Below, piece by piece: positions 27,430-36,877 of a DNA stretch of 64,000 bases. Below the pieces are notes generated by a model that worked only from the letters and a program-made list of their open reading frames with translations, did no database searches and was not told the DNA's origin. The DNA lies in the NCBI GenBank assembly GCA_963785645.1, contig CAWAWG010000023.1:1-64000 (forward strand). Direction: 5' to 3'. Source of the stretch: Trebonia sp963785645 (GTDB lineage: Bacteria > Actinomycetota > Actinomycetes > Streptosporangiales > Streptosporangiaceae). Position numbers and translations under genes: made by a program. Each line of letters begins with the position of its first letter. Position 1 is the stretch's first letter.

Positions 27430-28770
27430 TCAGCTTGTCCAGGCCGGCTTGGTCGCGAGGATCGGCACCGAGCCGGGCGCCCCAACGGGCAGCACCTGGT
27501 CGAACTGCGAGCCGTTCCTCTGCCACTGGAAGGCGAAGGCGGCCGCGTTGGCGTTCTCACCCAGCGAGTCGAACTTCACCGTGCCCTGCACCGACTGGAG
27601 GGTGACGCCGCTGTGCAGGTAGGAGATGATCTTGGCGTTGTCGACGCTGCCGACCGCGGTGACCGCCTGCTGCACGACCTGGCCGACCGAGTAGGCCTCG
27701 GCGATGTCCGCGTTGACGCCCGCGGCGGTGCCGCCGTACTGCGCGACGTACTCGCTAACCATCTTCTGGCTGGTCGCGTTGGTGTAGCCGGGGTACCACC
27801 CGTCCGGGACCATCATGCCGGTCGCGTTGCCCGCGCCGACCGCCTTGATGAACGAGGCGCCCTGGTCCGGGCCCGCCGCCGCGATGAACAGCTTCGGCGT
27901 GTAGTGGTCCTGCGCGAACTCGGACATGAACGCCTGGACGGTCGGCACGTCGGTCGAACCGAGCACGACGATATCCGGCTTCGCCGCCGCCACCTGGTCG
28001 GCCGCGGGCTTGTAGGAGGAGCTCTCCTCGGGGAAGACCTTGGAGTACACCGTCTTCACGCCAAGCCCCTGAAGCTTGGACTGGGCCAGCGCCACCGGCG
28101 GCGTGGCGAACGGGTCGTCGGCCGAGGGGTAGGCGGCGGTCAGCTTGCCGTCGGCGGCGCTCCCGAGCGAAGAGATGTAGTTCACGAACGGCATGAGCTC
28201 GTCCGCGACCGGCAGCGACACGTCGAAGACGTTGTGGTCGGCCTGGTTGGACTGGGTGTCGAAGACCGAGGGCGCGCCGCCCGCGCCCTCGACGAACGCG
28301 TACCCGTCGCGCGCCGCCACCGCCGAAGCGGGCGTGGTCAGCAACGAGGAGAACGGCCCGAAGGTCAGGTCGACGTGATCGGCGTTAATGAGCGTCTCGT
28401 AGTTGGTGACGACCTGGTTCTGGTCGCTCTTGTCGTCCAGGATCGTCAGCTTGACCTGACGGCCGAGGATGCCGCCGGCCGCGTTCACGTCCTTGGCCCA
28501 CAGCTCGTAGCCCTGCTGGTAAGCCTGGCCGTCGGCGGAGAAGTCGCCGGTCAGCGAGAGAGAGGCGCCAATCGTGATCGGCGACGACCCGCTCGCCGAG
28601 GAACTGGCCGAGCCGGTCGCGCCGGTGCTTGCGGCCGCATTGCTGCTGCTACTGCTGCTACTGCTACTACTACTGCTGCTACTACCGCATGCGGCAAGAG
28701 CGCCAACGGCGAGCGCGACGGCGCCCAGCGCGACAGCGTTCTTGGAGAACCAGGGGAGGTGTGCGCTCAC
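27430..28770 (-). CDS. livK: Substrate-binding lipoprotein of the liv-type importer
   Basis: 446 aa from GTG 28770. Signal sequence with lipobox ALAACG, then an uninterrupted run of 14 Ser (28642-28685) and an Ala/Thr/Ser linker that tethers the receptor. The periplasmic-binding type 1 fold follows (ITIGASLSLTGDFSADGQAY; GGILGRQVKLTILDDKSD; VDLTFGPFSSLLTTPASA). The ligand is not predictable from sequence. First gene of the operon. Confidence 0.9.
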   Translation of the reverse strand: MSAHLPWFSKNAVALGAVALAVGALAACGSSSSSSSSSSSSSSNAAASTGATGSASSSASGSSPITIGASLSLTGDFSADGQAYQQGYELWAKDVNAAGGILGRQVKLTILDDKSDQNQVVTNYETLINADHVDLTFGPFSSLLTTPASAVAARDGYAFVEGAGGAPSVFDTQSNQADHNVFDVSLPVADELMPFVNYISSLGSAADGKLTAAYPSADDPFATPPVALAQSKLQGLGVKTVYSKVFPEESSSYKPAADQVAAAKPDIVVLGSTDVPTVQAFMSEFAQDHYTPKLFIAAAGPDQGASFIKAVGAGNATGMMVPDGWYPGYTNATSQKMVSEYVAQYGGTAAGVNADIAEAYSVGQVVQQAVTAVGSVDNAKIISYLHSGVTLQSVQGTVKFDSLGENANAAAFAFQWQRNGSQFDQVLPVGAPGSVPILATKPAWTS

Positions 28771-29240
28771 GCCCGGTTCCTCCTTCCTTATCGCTCATGA
28801 GTCTTCTAAGGGCGAGCTCCCGGAGACCTCCGGGAGCCCTTGCATTCGAGGGTTATACCGGCGGGTTCCGTGAGCCGCGCGATAAACACGGCGAAAGGTA
28901 CGCCACCGTAACCCAGGCAGCATCGCCGGAGCGGAGCCAACAATCGTTTGCATGAGAGACTGGCGCGCGCCGCGTTGTTTTGTCAATCCTCAATGTCCAA
29001 CTTGTTACCGAAAGCGTCGACCGACCGTTTGCCGACGCCTTCATATAATGTTCAGAAGAAGCTCCGATGACAGAAATTCGCCACAAGGGCACACGTGAGC
29101 GCCGGATGGCCGCAAACGAATGCATGGTGAAATCGGATACTAATGGACAAAGTGAACCTGGTTTGCGGCGGCCGGCAGCTGCACCGGGAGACGGTTCCAT
29201 GACGCGCCCGCCGCCGACCGCGGGCACTGGTGTCCGCCGG
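28771..29240. other. livK leader and promoter region
   Basis: 470 bp between the LacI gene and livK, both minus. It has the hairpin GCTCCCGGA-GACC-TCCGGGAGC (28816-28837), 45 bp before livK, which may act as a leader terminator. An AT-richer stretch lies at 28970-29060 with a possible LacI-like site at 29011-29030 (aaagcgtcgaccgaccgttt). No gene seen. Confidence 0.45.
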
Positions 29241-30335
29241 CTACGCCGTGCCCCGGTTCGGGCGGCGCAGCGGGACCGCGTTGCCCCGCGGCATCGACGG
29301 TCCGGCCGCGCCGGCCGGGGGAAGGGTCGAGCCGCGGGCGACGAGCTCGGGTGCGAGGAAGAGGATCTTCACCGGGCTGTCCTTGGCGTCGATCCGCTCA
29401 AGCAGCAGCGTGGCCGCCTCGGTACCGAGCTGGTAGTGCGGGAAGCGGACCGAGGAAAGCGGGGGCCGGAGCCGGTCGATGAACGGCATGTCGTTGAACC
29501 CGATCAGGGAAACGTCCTCCGGGCAGCGCAGACCGAGCTCATCGAATGCGCCGTAGCAGCCCACCGCGAGCATGTCGTTGCCCGCGACGACCGCGGTGAG
29601 GCCGCCCGCCCGGAGCAGTTCGGTGCCGCAGCGCATCCCCTCGTCCAGGGAGTAGCCGGAGGCGTAGACGATCTGCCCGTCCGTGATGGGGAGACTGTGA
29701 ATGGCCATGCCCGCCTGGAAGCCGCGGAGCCTGGCGGCACCGGTGGACACGTTCTGCGGGCCGGCGATGTGCCCTATCCGGGTGTGCCCGAGCGAGACCA
29801 GGTGCGCGACCGCCGCCCGCACGCCCTGCTCGTTGTCCACCGAGACGGATGAGAACGGGTAGTCCTGCGAGGTGCGGTTCATCAGCACGACCGGGACGTC
29901 GCCCTCGGCCGCCTCGGCGAGGATGGGGCTGCCCGCGATCGCGGTCGCGAGCACGAACCCGTCGACGTGCCTGGCCCGCATCTGGTCGAAAACCCGCCGC
30001 TCCTTGGCCAGGTCGGCATCGGTGTTACCGATCAGGGCCACGTAGCCGTGCTCGGCGAGCCGGTCCTCGATGCCGCGCACGATCGGCGGGAAGAGCGGGT
30101 TGTTGAGGTCGGGGATCAGCACGCCGATCGTGTGCGAGCGGCGGGTGCGCAAACTGCGGGCCACCGGGTTGGGCCGGTAGCCGAGCCGCTCGGCCGCCTC
30201 GCTGACCCGGCGCGCGGTCTCCTCGCTGACGAGGAGCCTGGTCCCCGGGTTCAGCGCACGCGAGGCGGTCGCCGGGTGCACGCCCGCGGCCGTGGCCACA
30301 TCCCGGAGGGTGGCCGGCCGGTCGTTGTGGGCCAT
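29241..30335 (-). CDS. LacI-family transcriptional regulator
   Basis: 364 aa. The N-terminal HTH is TLRDVATAAGVHPATASRAL, with hinge helix ARSLRTRRSHTIGVLIPD. The periplasmic-binding-like effector domain has VDGFVLATA, VVLMNRT, GHIAGPQNV, TAVVAGNDMLAVG and VSLIGFNDMPF. It lies directly upstream of livK in the same direction. It may control the liv operon, which would suggest a sugar-like or other non-amino-acid ligand; that is inference from position only. The Pro/Gly-rich tail after ELVARGSTL is variable. Confidence 0.88.
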   Translation of the reverse strand: MAHNDRPATLRDVATAAGVHPATASRALNPGTRLLVSEETARRVSEAAERLGYRPNPVARSLRTRRSHTIGVLIPDLNNPLFPPIVRGIEDRLAEHGYVALIGNTDADLAKERRVFDQMRARHVDGFVLATAIAGSPILAEAAEGDVPVVLMNRTSQDYPFSSVSVDNEQGVRAAVAHLVSLGHTRIGHIAGPQNVSTGAARLRGFQAGMAIHSLPITDGQIVYASGYSLDEGMRCGTELLRAGGLTAVVAGNDMLAVGCYGAFDELGLRCPEDVSLIGFNDMPFIDRLRPPLSSVRFPHYQLGTEAATLLLERIDAKDSPVKILFLAPELVARGSTLPPAGAAGPSMPRGNAVPLRRPNRGTA

Positions 30336-30537
30336 CGCGCTCCCTATCTCTCGCCTTGATCATCTCTCGCTTTGATCATCGGCAGCGGCTGCGGCGAGGG
30401 CACACGTTATCCCGCGCTGGTAGCACACAGTACCGACCGGGCGCACGCTCCGCCAGGAACCCCGCGCCGCGCCGCCGGCCTGCCCGCACCGCACCGGCCC
30501 AAGCCCTGGGCATAGACCCTGGTCACCGGGTTGCCGG

Positions 30538-30813
30538 TCACAGCGCCCGGACCAGAGAGCTCTTATCGCGGTACCCGTCGTCGCCCGGCCGGGCGACGCG
30601 GGTCGCGGAGATGACAACGATCACGGAACTGCCGCGCCGGCTGCCGGCCACCGCGGCCAGGGTGATCCGCGTCCAGGAGACACAAATCCTGGGCAGCCTC
30701 ACGTGCGGACCGCGCCGACGCGCGGGAGCCGACGGTGCGCGGCTGGCTTTCATGGTCGCGGCGAGGTCGCCGCGACGCTCGGCGGCCAGGGACGAGAGCA
30801 GTTCCACGTGCAT
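30538..30813 (-). CDS. Small basic protein of unknown function
   Basis: 91 aa from ATG 30813, with a strong aaggag 6 bp upstream. It starts MHVELLSSLAAERRGDLAAT, which resembles the opening of small actinobacterial proteins with an N-terminal helix and many Arg residues. A hydrophobic stretch (ITLAAVAGS...SSVIVVIS) follows. No domain recognised. The good ribosome site and the promoter elements upstream support it. Confidence 0.42.
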   Translation of the reverse strand: MHVELLSSLAAERRGDLAATMKASRAPSAPARRRGPHVRLPRICVSWTRITLAAVAGSRRGSSVIVVISATRVARPGDDGYRDKSSLVRAL

Positions 30814-30868
30814 GGCAGGCTCCTTCGGTGCCTTGCGGGCCCGGCGCAAGGCCGATGGCACGACTTTA

Positions 30869-30907
30869 AGATGTATCGCGTTTCACTACTCAAATCAAGA
30901 TATATCT
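30869..30907. promoter_or_regulatory. Direct repeats AGATGTATCG / AGATATATCT
   Basis: AGATGTATCGCG at 30869-30880 and AGATATATCTCG at 30898-30909, 29 bp apart in phase. AGATATATCT is itself a perfect palindrome. AT-rich, 55-95 bp before the small gene; such TATATC motifs resemble PadR-type sites, but this is inference. Confidence 0.4.
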
Positions 30908-31039
30908 CGTTCATTGCTCTCGCCGGCGACCGGACCCTCGGGCGGCCGGACAGCCGCAAACCATCCGGAACCGGAAAGCTGGTCCAACGGCGGCGGCGAG
31001 TTCAGCTCGTGCGGATCTTCGATAGCCGGCGTGATAGCG

Positions 31040-31077
31040 GTGAGGGTAGAACTTCAACTGCTGTTGAAGTCAAGCGG
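31040..31077 (-). promoter_or_regulatory. MerR-type promoter with 20-bp operator
   Basis: On the minus strand TTGACT, a 19-bp spacer, then TACCCT. The spacer centre is the perfect palindrome ACTTCAAC-TGCT-GTTGAAGT (31051-31070). A long 19-bp spacer with the dyad between -35 and -10 is the hallmark of promoters controlled by MerR-family activators. It points towards the small gene at 30538-30813. No merR gene is in the window. Confidence 0.65.
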
Positions 31078-31104
31078 CGCCGCTGACCTGCGATTTACTG
31101 GAGG

Positions 31105-32001
31105 TCACGATGCGACGTCGGGAGTGGCGGATGGACCGGGCTCGCCCGGATCGTCCGGCCGGTCGAGCGCATCGGGGTCCGCGTCGGGCGACTGGCCGGC
31201 CGGGAGCAGGTCGTACAGGTCCCGGCGGGGATAGGCGAACACGCTGTATTCGGCGGGCAGCGATCCCGCGGGACGTAGCGCCGGGTTTTCGCGGCGGTAC
31301 GTGTAGCGATCGAGGATGGCCCTTATCTCTTTGTTGACCCGAACCGCCTCGTCCGGGGTGAGGAACACCAGGGAGTGGTTGGCGATGACCGCCTCCTCCC
31401 ACTCGGGCGGCCACGTGTCGGCCGACAGCACCGACCTGATGGTGCCGAGCCACCGGTCGACAAAGGCACGGCCAAGCGCTTTCGCCGCCAGCTTCGCCTG
31501 CTCACCCTCCAGGGCAGTCGACGAGACGGACATCGACACGTGAGTGGCCTTCCACGGCCGCTCGCGGCCCCGCCCCCCGCCGGCCTCCTCGACGAGGCCG
31601 TACTTGGCCAGGGTGCGCAGGTGAAAGGCGCAGTTGGCGGGCGACTCCCCCAGGGCCTCGCTGGCCTGGGTGGCGGTAATCGTGTCGTGGACGGCGAAGA
31701 GATCAAGCAGCGCCATCCGGACGGGGTGCGCCAGGGCACGCATCATCTTCGGGTCCGTCAGCTTGAAATCCTCGGCCGGCCCCTCCGCTGTGGCGGTGGC
31801 CACGGGGCCGCTGGCCGCGGGAGGCTCGGCGGGAATCTCCGGTGCGTTGCCCGGCCATGTCGCCGGGTTGTCCGGGTCGTAGCCGAGGACGCGGGCGAGT
31901 TCGGCCGCGCCGTCGCGGGCCGGATCCGGCCGGCGGCCGCCGGCCGGACGCTGTCCCGGGCGAGGCTCCGGGGATGACCGCCGCTCTGGTTCGGAACTCA
32001 T
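31105..32001 (-). CDS. ArsR-like winged-helix regulator
   Basis: 298 aa. A disordered Pro/Ala-rich N-terminus (about 1-75) is followed by the HTH_20/ArsR-type DNA-binding domain: LTDPKMMRALAHPVRMALLD, TATQASEALGESPANCAFHL and the wing GLVEEAGGGRGRERPWKAT. The C-terminal half resembles the effector part of actinobacterial HTH_20 proteins (EEAVIANHSLVFLTPDEAVR). No metal-binding Cys cluster is visible, so metal sensing is unlikely. It is divergent from the alpha-mannosidase, which it may control. Confidence 0.85.
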   Translation of the reverse strand: MSSEPERRSSPEPRPGQRPAGGRRPDPARDGAAELARVLGYDPDNPATWPGNAPEIPAEPPAASGPVATATAEGPAEDFKLTDPKMMRALAHPVRMALLDLFAVHDTITATQASEALGESPANCAFHLRTLAKYGLVEEAGGGRGRERPWKATHVSMSVSSTALEGEQAKLAAKALGRAFVDRWLGTIRSVLSADTWPPEWEEAVIANHSLVFLTPDEAVRVNKEIRAILDRYTYRRENPALRPAGSLPAEYSVFAYPRRDLYDLLPAGQSPDADPDALDRPDDPGEPGPSATPDVAS

Positions 32002-32009
32002 GTTTCGAA

Positions 32010-32039
32010 ATACTACGCTCGAAAGAGTCGTTCCGACAA
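32010..32039 (-). promoter_or_regulatory. Leaderless promoter of the ArsR-like gene
   Basis: -35 TTGTCG (32034-32039), 18-bp spacer, -10 TAGTAT (32010-32015), then 8 bp to the ATG. There is no ribosome site, so the mRNA should be leaderless. TTTCGA/TCGAAA half-sites (32003-32008, 32019-32024) bracket the -10, suggesting autoregulation. Confidence 0.65.
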
Positions 32040-32042
32040 GTG

Positions 32043-32078
32043 CATCGGAAGACTTCTTCCGAAAGAAGTCTTCCGATG
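32043..32078. promoter_or_regulatory. 36-bp palindrome, candidate operator
   Basis: CATCGGAAGACTTCTT-CCGA-AAGAAGTCTTCCGATG, perfect 16-bp arms. It lies just upstream of the -35 of the ArsR-like gene, in the divergent region with the alpha-mannosidase. Confidence 0.7.
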
Positions 32079-32187
32079 GGTCGGGGACGCGTGCTCAAGT
32101 AACCGTTAGCGTTATCGTTAACTGTTGCCTTGCTGAGGGTTCGCCGCTTGGGCATGCGAAGTCCCCCGCTCGTGGGACGATTAAGGC

Positions 32188-35100
32188 ATGCGGATCACTG
32201 GGGTCGGGTCGACTGACCTGTTCACAGCAAGCGGCGACGGCTCGGGGCGGGCCTTGCAGGTGGTGCGGGTCACCGTCGAGGCGACCGAGGCGGCGGAAGA
32301 GGGCGTCACCACGCACCTGAGGGTCATGGGAGCCGGGGCGAGTACGCCGCAGCCGTTCGGGATAACCCTCGGGAAACCCGGGGAGAGCCGCACCGGCGAG
32401 GTGAGCGTCGCGGTGACCGGGGCGCCCGGCGTTGATCTTCCCGTCACCGCTATCGCGGAGACGGGTCCTTCAAACACGGGTCCTTCCGGTACGGTGGCTG
32501 CGGCGGACCGCGGGCGAGCGGAGCTGGCCGCGAGCATCACCGTCGCCGAGACCGGCTGGACGATGTGGATGGTCTCGCACTTCCACTACGACCCGGTGTG
32601 GTGGAACACCCAGGGGCAGTTCACCGAGGCGCGGCTCGTGCTGCCCGACGAGGACGGGAAGCTGCCGGACACGCGGACCGCATTCGACCTCGTGCGGCTG
32701 CACCTGGAGAAGGCGCGGCGCGATCCCGACTACAAGTTCGTGCTCGCCGAACTCGACTACCTCAAGCCGCACTTCGACGCGTTCCCGCAGGACCGGGCGT
32801 TCCTGCGCTCGCTGCTCGCCGACGGGCGGTCCGAGCTGGTCGGCGGCACCTACAACGAGCCAAACACCAACCTGACCGGCGCGGAGACGACCATCCGCAA
32901 CGCGGTGTACGGCATGGGGTTCCAGCGCGATGTGCTCGGGGCGGAGCAGGCGTCCGCGTGGATGCTCGACGCATTCGGCCTCGACCCCGGGTTCCCCGGC
33001 CTGATGGCCGGAGCGGGGCTGACCTCCTCGTCCTGGGCGCGCGGGCCATTCCATCAGTGGGGTCCCGCGGTGAACACCGAGATGCAGTTCCCGGCCGAGT
33101 TCGAGTGGCTCTCCCCCGACGGCTCCGGGCTGCTGACGGCCTATATGGCCAACCACTACAGCGCGGGCTGGACGCTGCACACGGCCACCGACCTCGAAGG
33201 GGCGCTGGCCGCCGCCTATGAGCAGTTCCGGCAGCTCGCACCGGTCGCCGCGACGCGCAACGTGATGCTGCCGGTCGGGAACGACCACGTGATCCCGGCC
33301 CGGTGGATGACCGACGTGGCCCGCGAATGGGGCGCCAGGTACGTATGGCCCCGGTTCGTGCCGGCGATCCCGCGTGAGTTCTTCGCGGCGGTGCGCGCCG
33401 ACGCGGAGGCCGAGCCCGCACGGTTCTGGATCATGCCGCAGACGCGGGACATGAACCCCGTATACACCGGCAAGGACGTCTCGTACGCCGATACCAAGCT
33501 GGCCGCGCGGGCCGGCGAGGTCGCCGTTCTCGAGGGCGAGCGGCTCGCCACGCTGGCCTGGCTGCGCGGGGCCCGGTATCCGGCCGAATCCCTGGACAAG
33601 GCCTGGCGACAGCTCGCCTACGGCGCGCATCACGACGCGATCACCGGGACCGAATCCGACGAGGTCTACCTCGACCTCCTCGCCGGATGGCGGGAGGCGT
33701 GGCAGCGGGGGGACGCGGCGCGGCGAGACGCCGTGTCTTTCCTTACCGGGTCCCCGCTCGCCGACACGGCACCGGACAGTGCCGCCGAAGACAGTGCCGC
33801 CGAAGACGGTGCCGCCGGGGGCAATGCCTCCCCCGGGCTCGCGGTTACCGTGGTCAACGGGCTCGCCCGCGAGCGCGACGGCATGGCGACGGCGACCGTC
33901 AGGCTCGCCGCGCCCGGCACCCCTTGGCTACGGGTGACCGACCCGGTGACCGGCGAGCCGGTCACCGCGCTGGCCGACGGGGTGCGCAGGCACCAGGACG
34001 GCTCGCTGGCCGAGGTGACGCTGACCTTCCGCGCCCGGCGGGTGCCAGCGCTCGGCTTCCTCAGGTACCCGCTCGTCGCCGCCCCGGCCCCGTCCGGGCC
34101 CGCCCGCACCGATGAGTCCCGCACCGATGAGTACTGTGACGGCTGGTCGGACGCCGAGGGGCTGGCGATCGAGAACGGCGCGTTCCTGGTGACCGGCGCC
34201 CGGCACGGCGCGCTGGCCTCGGTCGTGGACAAGGCCGCCGGGCGTGAGGTGCTGGCCGGGCCGGGCAACGACCTGGTGCTCCAGGAGGAGTACCAGCAGC
34301 ATCCGCGGTGGAACGAGGGGCCGTGGCACCTGTCGCCCAAGGGACCAGGTACCGCTGCGTCGTCGGGCGAGGCGAGCGCACGGGCGCAGCGCTCCCCCGC
34401 CGGGTCCCGGCTGGTCGCCTCGTACTCCCTCGGCGGCCTGTCGGTGACGACGGAGACGCTGCTGTGGGACGGGGCGGACCGGGTGGAGTTCCGCACGCAC
34501 GTGTCCGGGTCGATCGGGAAGGAGCACCTGCTCCGGGTGCGGTTCCCGGCCGCGCTGCCCGGCGGCCTCCCGGTGTACCAGACGGCGACGGCGGTCATCG
34601 GACGGCCGTTCGGCGCGCCGGAAGCGGACGTGGCCGAGCACTGGTGGACCCTGGATAACCCGGCGAACCACTGGTTCGGTATCGGCTCCGTGGCCCGTGC
34701 GTCTCTCCCCGGCGCCGACGGCGGCCCCGTGGACATTGCCCTCGGGGTGGCCGAGGTCATCGCACCCGACCTCGCCGAAGGCGAGTCCCGGCCCGCCGTT
34801 AAGTACCTGCTTACCCAGCTGGCGCGCACCGGCGTCACGGCGACGTGCTCGCGGTCGTCGGGAAGCCGCTACGGGTCGGTCGACCTGGATTCCAACCTGC
34901 CCGACTTCCGCATCGCGCTCGGCGGGCCGTCGCTGAACGCGTTCACCGCGGAGGTGCTCGCCGCCTGCAGTCCCGCCGTCGCCAAGCGGCTCGCTCAACT
35001 GGTCGCCGAGGGCGGCGCGGCCCGGCTGTGGGTGCCCGCGTCCCAGCCGCGGTCGGCGGCGTTCGCGGCCGGAGCGGACCTGCGCGGGCCCCGCGACCTG

Positions 35101-36775
35101 CCGGTGCTCATCGTGGCCACCGCCGAGCCCGGATCGCTCGACGAGGCGGTCGCCGAGCTCGCCCGGGACATGGAGCAGCCGCGGATCGCGGCCGAGGTCT
35201 GCGACGGGAACGCGCTCGCCGACGGGGACGCGCCGCTCGCGGACGGCGCGGTCGCCGTGTTCAACCGGGGCACGCTCGGCGCGGTGGTCACGCCGGACGG
35301 GACGCTGTGGATGTCGCTGTTCCGTGCCTGCTCGGGGTGGCCGAGCGGGGTGTGGATCGACGGCGACCGGCGCACCGCGCCGGACGGGTCCTCGTTCGCG
35401 TGGCAGCACTGGTCGCACACGTTTGAGTACGCGCTGGCCTCGACGGGAGCCGGGACCGACTGGCGGTCCGCCGGGTTCAACCCGGCCGCCGAAGACTACA
35501 ACCACGACCTGATCACGATCGTGACGGAGGCGCCGACCGCCCATGTTCCGGCAGGCCGGCGCTTCCCCGGGCGGTATTTCCCCGGGCGGTATTTCCCTGG
35601 ACGGCACGCCGAACGTCACCTTGTCGGCGCTGAAGCCCGTCGGCAACCCGCTCGCGGCCGGCCTGCGGGGAACGCCGTCCAGGGAGCAGCGCGAGGTGAC
35701 CGTGCGGCTGCGGGAGACCGACGGGCGGACGACGGTCGCGCGGCTGCGGCTCGCGGCCGGAATCGAGGCCGCCTGGCGCAGCGACCTGCTGGAAGAGCGG
35801 TACGCGGCGAAACTCGACGTCGCCGAAGGTACCGCCCGCGTGACGCTGAACCCGTTCGAGACGGCGACGCTGCGGCTGCGGCTGTCCGGCGACAGGACCG
35901 ACGAGGCGGCTGAGCCCGGTGCGGTCACGGCGGCCCGCCCGAGCCCGGCGCAGCCCGTCTTCACCCGGTACTGGCTGCACGGGAAGGGGCAGGCGCCAGC
36001 CGGGAACGTGCCCGTCGCGGTACACTTCTCCCCCACCCGGGTCACGCTCGGCGACGGCGCCGCGCAGCCGGAGACGCGGCTGACGCTCACCGTCGCGTGC
36101 GGTCCCGCCGGCGGCAGCGGGCTGGTCGAGCTGATCGTGCCCGACGGGCTCGCGGCCCAGGTCGCCGGGCTGGCCGACGCCGGAGCGCCGCTCCGCTACG
36201 ACCTGGCACCGAACGAGTTCGCGGCCTGGGACGTGGCGGTGAGCGCGCTGCCCGGCGCACCGGGCGGACGGTACTTCCTCACCGCGCGGATCACGGACGG
36301 TCTCGGCCAGGTACTAGAGGACGCCGCGCTCGTCACGATCGGCGAGCCCGGCGGGCCCGACCCGGACCTGGAGCCGGAAGAGCTGTTCACCCGCCTTCAG
36401 GCCGACGTCACGGCGCTCGCTGACGAGGCCGGCCTGGAACTTGGCGCCCCGGCGGTACAGCTCGCACCCGGGGAAAGCGGCGAGCTGACCGTGCGCGTCG
36501 CCAGCCGCCTGGCCTCGCAGCTGCGCGGCGAGGTCCAGCTCGTTTCACCCGTCGGGACCTGGCAGGCCACCGGGCCATGGACCCAGCCGGTCACGGTCCC
36601 GCCGGGAGGCGACGCGACCGTCAAGTTCGCCGTCACGGTCCCGGCGACGGCGGCCCCCGGATGGGAGTCGTGGCTGCTGGTAAAGCTGATGTACTTCGGC
36701 CGGGTCCGCTACTCCGAAGCCGTGCCGCTCACCGTGCTGCGCCCGGGCCCGGCGGCCGGCCCTGCGCCCGGATGA
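32188..36775 (+). CDS. GH38 alpha-mannosidase (one frameshift)
   Basis: Cytoplasmic retaining alpha-mannosidase of about 1,500 aa. An N-terminal beta domain (1-120) is followed by the GH38 catalytic domain with MVSHFHYDPVWW (zinc His and Asp), GGTYNEPNTNLTG and AWMLDAFGLDPGFPG (catalytic Asp), plus the late GAHHDAITGTESDEV. The large C-terminal beta-sandwich ends with a NPCBM/CARDB-like segment. The frame is open from ATG 32188 to DLITIVTEAPTAHVP, and changes at about 35545; GTPNVTLSALKPVGNPLA onwards lies in the next frame to 36775. The break touches a 15-bp tandem repeat (cccgggcggtatttc). Confidence 0.85.
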
Positions 36776-36799
36776 CGGTCCCGCGGCCAAAACGATGAT

Positions 36800-36848
36800 G
36801 GCCCCCGAGCTTCAGGCCCACCAAAAGTGCGCCTTGAAGCCGGGGGCC
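36800..36848. terminator. Bidirectional terminator between alpha-mannosidase and efflux pump
   Basis: Long stem GGCCCCCgAGCTTCAGGC / GCCTTGAAGCcGGGGGCC with one mismatch-type bulge and a 13-nt loop, between two convergent genes. Confidence 0.8.
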
Positions 36849-36877
36849 AGTGAACCAGACCAGTTGCCGCGGGGCTG

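Larger units (their letters stand above)
30336..31104. other. Mostly non-coding stretch with one small gene
   Basis: 769 bp between the LacI and ArsR genes. It contains the small ORF 30538-30813, direct repeats at 30869-30907 and the MerR-type promoter at 31040-31077. Long plus-strand frames here are Arg/Ser-rich and not credible. Confidence 0.5.

Noticed and set aside
30356..31234. 292-aa plus-strand ORF
   Set aside because: Low-complexity Arg/Ser-rich composition, no ribosome site, overlaps the ArsR gene and the MerR-type promoter.
33928..36090. 720-aa minus-strand ORF opposite the alpha-mannosidase
   Set aside because: Shadow frame; the plus strand has the GH38 motifs.
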